IMG/VR virus record: IMGVR_UViG_3300032291_000745
Location: 1 to 40,386 of that record
Source: a virus
Length of the DNA stretch: 40,386 bases
Reading direction: 5' to 3' (one strand)
Below the pieces are notes generated by a model. It was not told the origin of the DNA. It saw only the letters and a list, made by a program, of their open reading frames with translations, and did no database searches. Positions 8,536 to 16,415 of this stretch are shown here, piece by piece (position 1 is the first letter of the stretch; the number at the start of each line of letters is the position of its first letter). The position numbers and the translations under genes are program-made.

Positions 8536-10446
8536 ATGGCCTACGGTTCGGATATTACCCAAGCAATACCAGTACCTTTATCTAACCCTGCTGGCTCTAC
8601 TAACTATGCCGCAACTGGCGTTGCATACGATGTAGCTATTGGTGGGCAACCATTCTTTATTAACGCATCAGATGATACGCCTTACCGTAGAGTAACAGCG
8701 CAGTATCGTAAGCAACAGATTGACCAGACTAGAGAACCTGGTGAGCAAACACTTACTGGTTGGTGGCTACGTTCACAAAGCTCATTCCACCTTGGCGCTG
8801 GTATTAAATTCTTTGAACCTATTAATGAAGAGTCACTTCGTTTCCAGTATACAGAGTCCAAAGGACTAGATGTATGGACAAGAGGACAAGCAACATTACT
8901 TAATGACACTGCTTCATTCTATTCAGGTTCAGCACTTGGACAATTAATTGGCCTTAATGATGGCACTAATGATTGTATATTAGTTACAGATGGAAGCGCT
9001 CTAAAGAAGATTACTACTGGTGGTAGTAGCACAACTATTACTCAAGCAGGAACAGCATCTACTATCTATAGCCTAACAACTGACGGCACTAACTATTACT
9101 TTATTAATGGAACCAAGATTCATCGTGGCTCAGTTGGAGCAACACCTGCTGACTCAGAGATTTACAATACTCCTTCAGTTACTAGAGCAATTATACGTTA
9201 TGTAAAGCAACGCCTTATTGTTGCTATTGGTAATGCTATCTACGAATTAAATGCTAACGCTACTAGTTCTGCTGCATTACCTACTGCTCTTTATACCCAC
9301 CCTAACGCTAACTGGGTATGGTCTAGTATTTCTGAAGGACCTACTGCTATTTATGTATCAGGCTATGCACCTAATGGAACATCATCTTCAGTATTTAAAA
9401 TTGGAATCAATACAGCAACTGCTAACTCATTAGGATTCCCAACTCTTGAAGTACCTACAGTTATTATTGATTTACCAGAGGGTGAATCTATCTATGACTT
9501 TGATATATATCTTGGAACATATGCAATCCTTGCAACAAGTGAAGGTTTCAGAGCTGGCGTATCAGACCTATCAGGAAACGTTCAATACGGACCACTACTA
9601 TTTGATGGTGCCGCTTGTAAGGCTATCGCCTTTAGAGATCGCTTTGCTTATATTGCAACCACAATTGATGGTGAGGCTGGCTTAGTAAGAGCAGACCTAT
9701 CCACAACTGTATTGACTAACAGTTTGTTTTTCCCTTGGGCTTGGGATCTAGTAGCTACTGGTATCTCTGCAAGCGCTGATCAAGTAGCCTTCTTTGGTAA
9801 CTCAGATAGATTAGCATTTACTACTGGCAATAATACTTGGGCTGAATCTACAACTGACTTAGTACCAGAAGGATACTTGCGTACTGGTTACATCCGATAC
9901 AACACATTAGAAACTAAGATCTACAAACTTCTTCAGGCTCGTGTTGATACTACCAATGGTGGATTAGGTATTGATTCTATTGATAGTCAAGATACCTACT
10001 ATCGTATTGGTAACTTTGGTCAAGGCTCTGACTCACCAGAGATAAACATAAGTTATCCAACGACAGCAGAAGAGTATTTAGGATTCCAGTTTAGTTTAAG
10101 CAGATCATCAACTGACCCATCAAAGGGTCCTTTGTTTACTGGATACCAAATCAAATCATTACCTGCTATTCCTCGTCAGCGATTAATCCAGTATCCATTA
10201 TTCTGCTATGACCACGAGAGCGATAAGCTTGGTGTTGAGTCTGGCTACGAAGGAGCAGCTTATGATCGTATGTCACAACTAGAAGCAATAGAAAATGTTG
10301 GAGATACCATTAGAGTAGAAGATTTCAGAACTGGTGAATCATTCATTGGTTTGATTGAAGAGATGGACTTTATTAACAAGACACCATCAGGGCCACGCTT
10401 CTCCGGCTACGGAGGAAACCTGATCGTTACCATTAGAACCGTATAG
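8536..10446 (+). CDS. Large tail/tip protein
   Basis: A 636-residue protein. Two ATG codons stand in a row at 8533 and 8536. The AAGGAG site ends at 8531, so the second has the more workable spacing. The sequence is beta-rich and low in Cys, with repeated strand patterns (GTNYYFINGTKIH, GNAIYELNANA, DRFAYIATTIDGEAG) like a beta propeller or the tail tubular B proteins of short-tailed phages. It closes the tail block just before lysis. No enzymatic motif was seen, so the tail assignment rests on size and order. Confidence 0.55.
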   Translation: MAYGSDITQAIPVPLSNPAGSTNYAATGVAYDVAIGGQPFFINASDDTPYRRVTAQYRKQQIDQTREPGEQTLTGWWLRSQSSFHLGAGIKFFEPINEESLRFQYTESKGLDVWTRGQATLLNDTASFYSGSALGQLIGLNDGTNDCILVTDGSALKKITTGGSSTTITQAGTASTIYSLTTDGTNYYFINGTKIHRGSVGATPADSEIYNTPSVTRAIIRYVKQRLIVAIGNAIYELNANATSSAALPTALYTHPNANWVWSSISEGPTAIYVSGYAPNGTSSSVFKIGINTATANSLGFPTLEVPTVIIDLPEGESIYDFDIYLGTYAILATSEGFRAGVSDLSGNVQYGPLLFDGAACKAIAFRDRFAYIATTIDGEAGLVRADLSTTVLTNSLFFPWAWDLVATGISASADQVAFFGNSDRLAFTTGNNTWAESTTDLVPEGYLRTGYIRYNTLETKIYKLLQARVDTTNGGLGIDSIDSQDTYYRIGNFGQGSDSPEINISYPTTAEEYLGFQFSLSRSSTDPSKGPLFTGYQIKSLPAIPRQRLIQYPLFCYDHESDKLGVESGYEGAAYDRMSQLEAIENVGDTIRVEDFRTGESFIGLIEEMDFINKTPSGPRFSGYGGNLIVTIRTV

Positions 10447-10453
10447 GAAAGAT

Positions 10454-10651
10454 ATGTCCCCGAATGAATGGGCTGGATTAACTGTATCTGTAATAAGCAT
10501 AGTTGGTGCATTAGCAGTTGGAGTAAGACACCTTGTTAAGCACTTCTTATCAGAACTTAAACCGAATGGAGGCTCAAGCCTCCGAGACTCCGTTGATAGA
10601 TTGGAGCGCCAGGTTGAAGAAATTTATCGCATCCTTCTTAATCGCAACTAG
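10454..10651 (+). CDS. Small membrane protein, holin candidate
   Basis: A 65-residue protein with one membrane segment (about residues 7-25) and a charged amphipathic C-terminal helix (SLRDSVDRLERQVEEIYR). It opens the lysis cassette. A lipoprotein gene starts inside it in another reading frame. Short single-span proteins of this type sit before endolysins in many actinophages. Holin or lysis-regulator function is possible but unproved, since two other membrane proteins lie in the same cassette. Confidence 0.6.
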   Translation: MSPNEWAGLTVSVISIVGALAVGVRHLVKHFLSELKPNGGSSLRDSVDRLERQVEEIYRILLNRN

Positions 10652-10823
10652 CCTTGCCCTATTAACAGGATGTGGCTACCAAGGTTGGATGAGATACCCC
10701 TGTCAAGAGTTTGAGAATTGGGAAAAGCCTGAGTGTAATCCTCCTGAATGTATAGCTTACGGACAATGTACAAAAGATTTATTACCGGAAGGATATAATG
10801 GCCCGTCAGAAACTAAGCCCTGA
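10614..10823 (+). CDS. Small lipoprotein in the lysis cassette
   Basis: I place the start at TTG 10614, seven bases after GGAG (10603-10606). This gives the lipoprotein signal MKKFIASFLIATSLALLTGC: two lysines, a hydrophobic core and an LLTGC lipobox with Cys20 as the lipid anchor. Upstream ATGs at 10533 and 10566 lack ribosome sites and would bury the signal. The mature part of about 50 residues has several Cys and Pro (PCQEFENW, CNPPECIAYG). Similar small lipoproteins occur beside lysis genes in marine podoviruses. It overlaps both neighbours. Confidence 0.65.
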   Translation: MKKFIASFLIATSLALLTGCGYQGWMRYPCQEFENWEKPECNPPECIAYGQCTKDLLPEGYNGPSETKP

Positions 10824-11067
10824 AGAGTTACACGCTAGGTTAATAGTAACTATCGGAGTTATTCTAGCAATTGTATTTGCTGGATCAGTATTCTCTTTAC
10901 TGTATGCGTTCTTGTTTATTACTCAACCTTTAGGTGAGCAAGCACCAAATGATAAAGCTGCTATTGATCTAGTATCAACCCTGTGTGTGTTCCTTACTGG
11001 AACCCTTGCAGGAATCGTATCTGCCAATGGACTAAAGAGTAAGAAGAAGGATGAGGATGTCAAATGA
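10798..11067 (+). CDS. Two-span membrane protein, probable holin
   Basis: An 89-residue protein with two hydrophobic segments (about residues 16-41 and 60-77), a short loop and a lysine-rich tail (KSKKKDEDVK), the usual class II holin layout. Its ATG lies in the end of the lipoprotein gene, and its stop overlaps the endolysin ATG (ATGA). Of the three small membrane proteins here it is the best holin candidate by topology and by tight coupling to the endolysin. Confidence 0.65.
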   Translation: MARQKLSPEELHARLIVTIGVILAIVFAGSVFSLLYAFLFITQPLGEQAPNDKAAIDLVSTLCVFLTGTLAGIVSANGLKSKKKDEDVK

Positions 11068-11576
11068 AACCTCTTGCAAAGACAGCAACACCTGCTGCGG
11101 TGGCTGTACTACGTCAAGCAACAGCACTGAAACCGTTACGCAACAAGATGTCGGATGGACTATTGCCATCGGCAGCCCATTTAAAACAAAGTGCTAACTC
11201 AGATCACAATACTGGGTTCGCTGTTGATTTAACTCACGACCCTAAGAATGGTATTGACTGCACTATAATCTTTGAGAAATTAAAAGAAGATGCACGAGTT
11301 AAGTACTTGATTTTCCAGGGACAGATTTGGTCTAAGGAAAAATCAAAAGAAGGCAACCGTAAATATACTGGTAGTAACCAGCATAACAAGCACCTTCATA
11401 TATCTATCAACGATGGTTCTGGAAATGACACTTCTCCTTGGTTCTGGTGGATGAATCAACCTAATCCAGTAATGGCATTAGTTGCATCTATTGCACCAAC
11501 ACCAGCTAAGAAGGCTTATCCAGTAGCACCAACTGCAGTTTGCACCTGTTGCAAGTTGCATAGCAAGACAAAGTAA
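11064..11576 (+). CDS. Endolysin, M15-type peptidase
   Basis: A 170-residue protein. The zinc-site pattern SDHNTGFAVD gives His48 and Asp55, and HNKHLHISI gives His110/His112, matching the SxHxxGxAxD ... HxH pattern of the VanY/endolysin M15 peptidases, which cut peptidoglycan stem peptides. There is no signal peptide, so it needs a holin. The C-terminal 40 residues are Pro/Ala-rich and end in a Cys cluster (CTCCKLH), which may bind the wall or a metal. It lies inside the lysis cassette. Confidence 0.85.
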   Translation: MKPLAKTATPAAVAVLRQATALKPLRNKMSDGLLPSAAHLKQSANSDHNTGFAVDLTHDPKNGIDCTIIFEKLKEDARVKYLIFQGQIWSKEKSKEGNRKYTGSNQHNKHLHISINDGSGNDTSPWFWWMNQPNPVMALVASIAPTPAKKAYPVAPTAVCTCCKLHSKTK

Positions 11577-11587
11577 AGGAGCAATAA

Positions 11588-11776
11588 ATGAACCCACAGT
11601 TCAAGCAAGTAGTTTTATCTTGGTTCCGAGCATCAGCAGCAGCAGCAGTTGCACTGTATGTGAGTGGTATTCAAGACCCTAAGCAATTAGGAGCAGCAGC
11701 ATTAGCAGGCCTAGCAGGACCAGTATTGAAGTGGTTAGATCCATCAGCCGGAGAATTTGGCAGAGGATCAGAGTAA
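11588..11776 (+). CDS. Small hydrophobic protein, second holin candidate
   Basis: A 62-residue protein with a hydrophobic Ala-rich stretch (about residues 8-25), a second weaker one (33-48), and an acidic tail after KWLDPS. The arrangement recalls short actinophage holins of the r1t type. It is the last gene before a strong terminator, with a good AAGGAG site. Holin, antiholin or other membrane roles cannot be told apart from sequence. Confidence 0.6.
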   Translation: MNPQFKQVVLSWFRASAAAAVALYVSGIQDPKQLGAAALAGLAGPVLKWLDPSAGEFGRGSE

Positions 11777-11800
11777 TCTAGTTTACTGCGAGGCTACACA

Positions 11801-11836
11801 AAGGCTCATCCCGAAAGGGATGGGCCTTATTTTTTA
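11801..11836 (+). terminator. Strong intrinsic terminator of the late/lysis genes
   Basis: A 12-base-pair stem (arms 11801-11812 and 11817-11828, one G-U pair) with a GAAA tetraloop is followed by TTATTTTTT. It ends the rightward structural-lysis transcription unit. The minus-strand gene that ends at 11840 converges on it, so the hairpin may work from both sides. Confidence 0.9.
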
Positions 11837-11839
11837 TGC

Positions 11840-12133
11840 CTAAAAATCCCTACTAGGATCATCTATTGGACAAGGAACTGTGATTAGATTTCCACAGTTA
11901 GCACAGGTTCCATCTAACATATACCAGCTAATCTCATATTGTGAGAAGGTAGCCATAATATTAAAGACCGTACAACCACAAGGGCAGGTATGTAATGGAC
12001 CAAGGTTTCTAAGATCAGAGCCGAACTTTAATGGAATGTCAGCTTTAATTTTTGGCAGGATTGGTAGACGGAGAATCCGTCTGATACCATCACGCACCTT
12101 AGAGGTGCGTTGGTTCTGCTTTACCTCGCTCAC
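11840..12133 (-). CDS. Zinc-binding-type small protein, start uncertain
   Basis: A reverse-strand reading of 97 residues. The last 60 look like a folded protein: LGPLHTCPCGCTVFN and GTCANCGN supply Cys pairs for one zinc ribbon, with YEISWYMLD between them. The GTG start at 12133 has no clear ribosome site, and the first 35 residues are Arg-rich and coincide with two perfect hairpins, so the true start may lie downstream. It is the only leftward gene between two rightward blocks. Function unknown. Confidence 0.5.
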   Translation of the reverse strand: MSEVKQNQRTSKVRDGIRRILRLPILPKIKADIPLKFGSDLRNLGPLHTCPCGCTVFNIMATFSQYEISWYMLDGTCANCGNLITVPCPIDDPSRDF

Positions 12134-12195
12134 GCTCGGTATTGTAACGACACTCTGGGCCTAGTACAAAGGATCAAGGACTTCACGGCGTGTCG

Positions 12196-12204
12196 TGATA
12201 TACT
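12196..12204 (+). promoter_or_regulatory. Possible extended -10 promoter
   Basis: TG-A-TATACT lies 25 bases upstream of the ATG at 12230, which has its own AAGGAGGGG site. No good -35 is visible at 17 bases. It would drive the early/middle block that begins with the Ntn hydrolase gene, just after the lysis terminator. Confidence 0.5.
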
Positions 12205-12229
12205 TCTGCTAAGAGATTAAGGAGGGGTA

Positions 12230-12802
12230 ATGACAACGCTTGTCGGAATACAAACCGATGACACGGTAGTGATGGCTGCGGACTCGCAGATCACTGAAGA
12301 TAACTTACGCACTATCTCAACAGCTACACCAAAGATAGTTGAAGTAGGTAGATATCTAATAGGAATTACTGGTGATACTAGACCAGGAGATATTCTTTCT
12401 TATAACTGGAAACCACCAACATTTAAATCAACAGATGATCCAGTACAACATATGGGTAAGAAAGTTATTCCATCTATCATTAAAGTATTTACTGATGGTG
12501 GTTACGACTGGGCTAATGTTGATAAGAAGGATGGTGGCTTTGACTACCTAATATCTTTTAATGGAAACTTATTCCACATAGCCTGTGATATGTCATTCAT
12601 TCAGAATGATTCAGATCTATACGCTATAGGTTCTGGTGGTCAGTTTGCTACTGGTTATCTATACGCTTGTAAGCAGAAAGTATCTGGTCCTTGGGGACTA
12701 GAACTAGCAGAGGATTTTGCTGAGGAAGCAATCCTTTGTGCGACACGCTTTGATGTAAACACTGGCCTCCCAGTACAAATTGTAACTCAGGATAGAATTT
12801 AA
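12230..12802 (+). CDS. Proteasome-like (HslV/20S beta) Ntn hydrolase
   Basis: A 190-residue protein. After removal of Met1 it begins TTLVGIQTDDTVVMAAD, the beta-subunit start with a catalytic N-terminal Thr. Asp18 matches the conserved Asp17, Lys35 lies close to the conserved Lys33, and AIGSGGQFATGYLYA matches the GSGG segment near the active site. Length fits a single peptidase subunit without propeptide. No ATPase or alpha subunit is nearby, so it may form its own ring or use host partners. A peptidase role is inferred from the motifs. Confidence 0.8.
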   Translation: MTTLVGIQTDDTVVMAADSQITEDNLRTISTATPKIVEVGRYLIGITGDTRPGDILSYNWKPPTFKSTDDPVQHMGKKVIPSIIKVFTDGGYDWANVDKKDGGFDYLISFNGNLFHIACDMSFIQNDSDLYAIGSGGQFATGYLYACKQKVSGPWGLELAEDFAEEAILCATRFDVNTGLPVQIVTQDRI

Positions 12803-12804
12803 TT

Positions 12805-13098
12805 ATGGAGAAGACATTACAGTTCGCACTTAATGAAGCGTATGAGAAGGGATTAATGGACTTGAGTATTGATAAGAAGCCAGATTATGAAGAGGCAAAG
12901 TTAATTGCATTAATAGAATCTTTAAAATTAAGGGGTGATGATTGGCCTCAGGTTTTTATTGATTCTGTTTTAAAGTCTATAGATAATTTAACTTATGCTA
13001 TAACAGCCCATATGATGGACAATTTTGCCGATGATATAGAAACAACTGTAGAAGAAAACCTTGAGTCAATAGAGGAGATGTTAACAGATAATGACTGA
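12805..13098 (+). CDS. Acidic helical protein, unknown
   Basis: A 97-residue protein starting two bases after the Ntn hydrolase stop, with only a weak ribosome site. It is predicted mostly helical, and the last 30 residues are very acidic (DDIETTVEENLESIEEML). No motif is recognised. Close packing with the hydrolase and an 8-base overlap with the nuclease gene suggest joint expression. A partner or substrate-like role for the Ntn hydrolase would be speculation. Confidence 0.6.
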   Translation: MEKTLQFALNEAYEKGLMDLSIDKKPDYEEAKLIALIESLKLRGDDWPQVFIDSVLKSIDNLTYAITAHMMDNFADDIETTVEENLESIEEMLTDND

Positions 13099-14047
13099 TC
13101 CAAAAGAATTATTGCTAGAGGTACTGCGAGCTAAGGATGCTAGTAGATCTCGCTCAACACAGAAGCAGATTGGTCCATCAGAGTTAGGTGGATGTCGGCG
13201 TAAGGTTTGGTATCGTCTTAACGATCAACCTGAAACCAATGACAACGAGATGAAACTCGCTGCCATTATGGGTACTGCTATCCACGCTGCTATTGAGGAT
13301 GCTATCGGTGTTGCTGATCCTAAGGGTGAGAAGTACTGGGTTGAAACATCTGTTGAATACAATGGAATGAAAGCACACATAGATTTATATATACCAGAAA
13401 CCGGAGATGTGATAGATTGGAAAACCGTCAAGGTCAAAAATCTATCCTACTTCCCATCGCAACAACAGCGCTGGCAAGTACAGGTGTATGGCTACTTGCT
13501 TGATAAGTCGGGGAAGGGGAAGCCTCGTACTGTTAATCTTGTAGCCATCGCCCGTGATGGTGATGAGCGTGATGTTAAGGTTTACTCTGAACCATATGAT
13601 CCAGCTATTGCTGAGGAAGCATTGAACTGGTTGGCTGCTATCAAGGAGTCAACAGATGCACCAGAGCCAGAGCGTGATCAAAGTTTCTGTAAGAGTTACT
13701 GCAAATACTATGATGAGTCTGGTGAGATGGGATGCGTTGGTCTAAAAAAAGAACGTATCGCAATTGACGAACAGGTCATTGCGGATGCAGATGTTGATAA
13801 GAACGCACTGCTTTATTTACAATTAGATAATAAGATAAAAGAGCTAGAGAAAGAGAAAGACTCTTTACGTACTAGCTTTGAAGGTTTACTTGGAACTACT
13901 GCTAGTGGTATCCAGGTAAGTTGGACAACAGTTTCCGGTAGGAGTACTGTTGACACAAACGAGGTAGAGAAGTTGCTTGGCTTTGTACCAAAGAAGGAAG
14001 CACCCGATTCACTTCGTTTATTAATCAAACAAACTGGAGGAAAATAA
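13091..14047 (+). CDS. RecB/Cas4-like nuclease with Fe-S cysteines
   Basis: A 318-residue protein. PD-(D/E)XK elements are in order: His65 (GTAIHAAIE), Asp98 (HIDLYI), Asp109-x-Lys111 (VIDWKT) and the QVYGY helix near 131-135. Cys35 plus Cys200, Cys204 and Cys215 give the one-plus-three cysteine layout of AddB/Cas4 iron-sulphur nucleases. The last 100 residues are a coiled-coil extension. It probably processes DNA ends during replication or recombination. It is the first DNA-metabolism gene of the block. Confidence 0.85.
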   Translation: MTDPKELLLEVLRAKDASRSRSTQKQIGPSELGGCRRKVWYRLNDQPETNDNEMKLAAIMGTAIHAAIEDAIGVADPKGEKYWVETSVEYNGMKAHIDLYIPETGDVIDWKTVKVKNLSYFPSQQQRWQVQVYGYLLDKSGKGKPRTVNLVAIARDGDERDVKVYSEPYDPAIAEEALNWLAAIKESTDAPEPERDQSFCKSYCKYYDESGEMGCVGLKKERIAIDEQVIADADVDKNALLYLQLDNKIKELEKEKDSLRTSFEGLLGTTASGIQVSWTTVSGRSTVDTNEVEKLLGFVPKKEAPDSLRLLIKQTGGK

Positions 14048-14413
14048 ATGGCTGCATCCGAGTCAACTAAGTTCCAGATTAACTATAAGTTATCTGATGG
14101 AACTCTTGTAAATATCTATGCAAAAGATCAAGGCGATCTTGAAGCATCACTAACTACCATCGGTGATCTAGCAACACTAGTATCATCAACTGGTTCATCA
14201 TTGGGAGCATCAGCTTCATCAGGATCTGTTGCCTATGCTAAGGCTGCACTAGGTGCAACACCAGCAGCAGCACCAACTGGAGATACACCTGATTGTAAAC
14301 ACGGCTCTATGTCATTCCGTTCTGGCGTAGGTCAAAAGGGTCCTTGGAAGGGTTGGATGTGTGCTGCACCTAAAGGTGCGGTAGACAAGTGCGACACCGT
14401 CTGGGTTAAGTAA
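14048..14413 (+). CDS. Actinophage-type protein with C-terminal Cys motif, possible ssDNA-binding
   Basis: A 121-residue protein with a GGAGG site in the end of the nuclease gene. It has an N-terminal beta segment, an Ala/Ser-rich linker (about 50-80) and a C-terminal part DCKHGSMSFRSG ... WKGWMCAAPKG ... KCDTVWVK with Cys, His and Trp spacing like a zinc-binding fold. Proteins of this shape sit in the replication region of many actinophages and have been suspected to bind single-stranded DNA. No homologue is confirmed here. Confidence 0.6.
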   Translation: MAASESTKFQINYKLSDGTLVNIYAKDQGDLEASLTTIGDLATLVSSTGSSLGASASSGSVAYAKAALGATPAAAPTGDTPDCKHGSMSFRSGVGQKGPWKGWMCAAPKGAVDKCDTVWVK

Positions 14414-14417
14414 CCCT

Positions 14418-14675
14418 ATGCGGGTTCCCTATAAATATGAGAACCCATTATGTAGAGAAACTGCACCTGAGTTATTCTATCCGGACAAAGGTGAAGATAA
14501 AACTCACATAAGATTAGTTAGATCTATTTGTGGTAAGTGTCCCCATCAAGCAGAGTGTGCTGAGTGGGGAGTTACCAATGAGGCACACGGCATATGGGGT
14601 GGACTTGCCCCTAATGAACGTAGAAGAATCCGTATGAGAAGAAGAATTAAATTGAAGGAAGAGAAAGTTGCTTAA
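14418..14675 (+). CDS. whiB: WhiB-family transcription regulator
   Basis: An 85-residue protein with the family's four iron-sulphur cysteines: Cys12, Cys38, Cys41 and Cys47 (C ... CxxCxxxxxC). The GIWGG turn follows at 58-62, then the basic tail RRRIRMRRRIK that binds DNA. WhiB proteins bind the primary sigma factor and are known only from Actinobacteria and their phages, so this is the main host clue. Phage copies may hold down host WhiB-controlled genes. It overlaps the next gene by 8 bases. Confidence 0.95.
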   Translation: MRVPYKYENPLCRETAPELFYPDKGEDKTHIRLVRSICGKCPHQAECAEWGVTNEAHGIWGGLAPNERRRIRMRRRIKLKEEKVA

Positions 14676-15507
14676 TTTATCTAGAGCGTGGAGTGGTACT
14701 ACCACTAAAGCAACGCCATTACCTGATGTCTGGAAGCCACTTGCTGATAAGCATATTAGGTTTCGTAGAGGTCAAGTATGTATGGTAGCTGCTGCGCCTA
14801 ATGCTGGTAAGAGTATGTTCGCTCTTATCTATGCGATCAAAGCAAACGTTCCAACTTTATTCTTCTCTGCTGATACTGACACCGCAACTGTTATGATGAG
14901 AGCAGCCGCTCACCTATCTAACACCAATCAAACTTTGGTGGAAACTAATCTAAATAATAACCGTAATTATTATGATCGCTTCCTAGGAGAAATGAGCAAT
15001 ATCCAATGGGTCTTTGATTCATCACCATCACTAGATGATATTGAGTTAGAGATTAAAGCCTATGTGGAATTGTTTGGTATACCACCAGAGTTGATTGTCA
15101 TTGATAACCTAATGAACGTTGCTGCTGAAACTGATAATGAATGGGCTGGACTTAGAGCTATTATGGTGGAGTTCCACGATATGGCTCGTAAGACTGAGGC
15201 TTGTGTATTAGTACTGCACCACGTCAGTGAACAGAGTGAGTATGGCAAGACTGATTTACCACCTGCTCGTAGATCCATTCACGGCAAGGTAAGTCAACTA
15301 CCTTCTTTAATACTTACACTTGGTTATGATCACGTTAATAGTCAACTGCGTATTGCACCTGTTAAGAATCGTTTTGGTCCACACACAGCCGATGCCTCTG
15401 ATTGGGCTACGCTATTTGTGAACTACGGAGTCTGCCAAATGGTAGATCCAAGTGATCCTTTAGGTCGTATGTATAGGAGAGATGCGGTACTAGGTAATGT
15501 CGGCTAA
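14668..15507 (+). CDS. DnaB-like/RecA-fold replicative helicase ATPase
   Basis: A 279-residue protein from a TTG start inside the end of whiB. Walker A is APNAGKS (43-49) and Walker B is LIVIDN (142-147), followed by a conserved-looking VLHHVSEQS and an SIHGKVSQ segment, as in DnaB-type RecA domains. It lacks the N-terminal domain of cellular DnaB and is short. It probably unwinds or translocates on DNA with the split primase downstream. Confidence 0.8.
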   Translation: MLNLSRAWSGTTTKATPLPDVWKPLADKHIRFRRGQVCMVAAAPNAGKSMFALIYAIKANVPTLFFSADTDTATVMMRAAAHLSNTNQTLVETNLNNNRNYYDRFLGEMSNIQWVFDSSPSLDDIELEIKAYVELFGIPPELIVIDNLMNVAAETDNEWAGLRAIMVEFHDMARKTEACVLVLHHVSEQSEYGKTDLPPARRSIHGKVSQLPSLILTLGYDHVNSQLRIAPVKNRFGPHTADASDWATLFVNYGVCQMVDPSDPLGRMYRRDAVLGNVG

Positions 15508-15859
15508 GTACAATAAACAAAAGGGTGCTGCCTTTGAGATAGATGCTATGAAATGGTTTCGTAAGATGGGCGCAGTAGCTGAACGCTTACGATTGTCCGG
15601 CAAAGAAGATGAGGGTGATCTAGTAGTAATGATAGGTGGAGATACCTACATCTTTGAACTAAAGAATACTAAAACATTAGACCTAAAGAAGTTCTGGAGT
15701 GAAGCACAAATTGAAGCAGATAATTATGCTAAGCATCGTGGTATTAACAAGCCTCTATCTTTTGTTTTATTTAAGCGCAGGAACGCACCAATAGAACAGG
15801 CTTGGGTAATCCAAGACTTACAACAATGGTTAGGAGAGAAGAATGACACCAACACCTGA
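15497..15859 (+). CDS. Holliday-junction-resolvase-like PD-(D/E)XK nuclease
   Basis: A 120-residue protein. Catalytic residues appear as Glu14 (GAAFEID), Asp41 (EGDLVV) and Glu54-x-Lys56 (IFELKN), the compact arrangement of archaeal Hjc-type and phage resolvases, with a basic helix before the core. It overlaps the helicase by 11 bases and the next micro-gene by 17. It probably resolves branched DNA before packaging or during recombination. Confidence 0.75.
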   Translation: MSAKYNKQKGAAFEIDAMKWFRKMGAVAERLRLSGKEDEGDLVVMIGGDTYIFELKNTKTLDLKKFWSEAQIEADNYAKHRGINKPLSFVLFKRRNAPIEQAWVIQDLQQWLGEKNDTNT

Positions 15860-15959
15860 AGGAATATTAACCACATCAGAGGTATGGGTAGTAAAGCCAG
15901 ATGAGGATACAGTAATTCCAGCGATAGAAGAGCAAGAAGATGATCTGCCTAAGTTGTAA
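15843..15959 (+). CDS. 38-residue acidic protein, unknown
   Basis: The ATG lies in the end of the resolvase gene, close after an AGGAGA site. The product begins MTPTPEGILTTSEVWVV and ends in an acidic stretch (EEQEDDLPKL). It overlaps the next small gene by 20 bases, as is common in this compact block. No function is recognised. It is called on start signal and gene packing. Confidence 0.5.
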   Translation: MTPTPEGILTTSEVWVVKPDEDTVIPAIEEQEDDLPKL

Positions 15960-16116
15960 ATCAGCAGGGGAAGAGAATCTTAAAGAGAGTTATACCAAAG
16001 CTAAGGCTCTACATAAGAAGTGTAAAGGAGATTGCTCTTGTCAGCACAAGACTGGGATCGGATGGACAAAAAGAGAAGGTTCAAAGGTTCCGTTGATGCA
16101 AATACAATCCCCATAG
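15940..16116 (+). CDS. 58-residue Cys-rich protein, unknown
   Basis: It starts MICLSC and continues to KKCKGDCSCQHKTG, giving CxxC plus CxxxCxC and a His, a likely zinc site. Short proteins with this pattern are frequent beside replication genes in actinophages. The gene lies between the 38-residue gene and the primase zinc-finger gene and overlaps the latter by 79 bases, so its last third is encoded in a shared stretch. Function unknown. Confidence 0.55.
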   Translation: MICLSCKSAGEENLKESYTKAKALHKKCKGDCSCQHKTGIGWTKREGSKVPLMQIQSP

Positions 16117-16415
16117 GAGAGATCATTTCCCACTATGGAGGGGAAGTAAGAGAAGGCAAGGCAGTATCAGTTAAGTGTTGTTTGCATAATGATAGTCGTA
16201 GGTCAGCAGTATTAAATACCTACGACAATCTTATGTATTGTCATACCTGCGGTAAAGGTGGCAACGCAGTAAACATTATTAGTATCAAAGAGAATTTGGA
16301 GTTTAAAGATGCTCTCGCCCGTGCAATTGAAATCATCGCTGGAAGCGGCGGTTCAGTACAACAAGGATCTAAGCGAAGAAGCGGTAGAATTTCTCGCAGG
16401 TCGTGGGATCTCTAA
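16038..16415 (+). CDS. Primase CHC2 zinc-finger protein (split primase, part 1)
   Basis: The start chosen is TTG 16038, seven bases after AAGGAG (16025-16030). A TTG at 16032 is too close to the site. The 125-residue product holds VKCCLHNDSRRS ... YCHTCGKGG, the CxxH ... CxxC zinc finger of DnaG/T7-type primases that reads the template, then a helical segment (FKDALARAIEIIAG). The basic end (SKRRSGRISRRSW) lies where the second gene already reads another frame. It pairs with the TOPRIM gene. Confidence 0.75.
   Translation: MSAQDWDRMDKKRRFKGSVDANTIPIGEIISHYGGEVREGKAVSVKCCLHNDSRRSAVLNTYDNLMYCHTCGKGGNAVNIISIKENLEFKDALARAIEIIAGSGGSVQQGSKRRSGRISRRSWDL

Noticed and set aside
12046-12133. tRNA-like sequence with GGTAGAC and two hairpins
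   Set aside because: The hairpin loops have five bases, not seven, and no acceptor stem or T-loop could be built.
16309-16415. Sequencing frameshift in the primase gene
   Set aside because: The second frame has its own GGAG site seven bases before ATG, so two genes are the simpler reading; kept only as a caveat.
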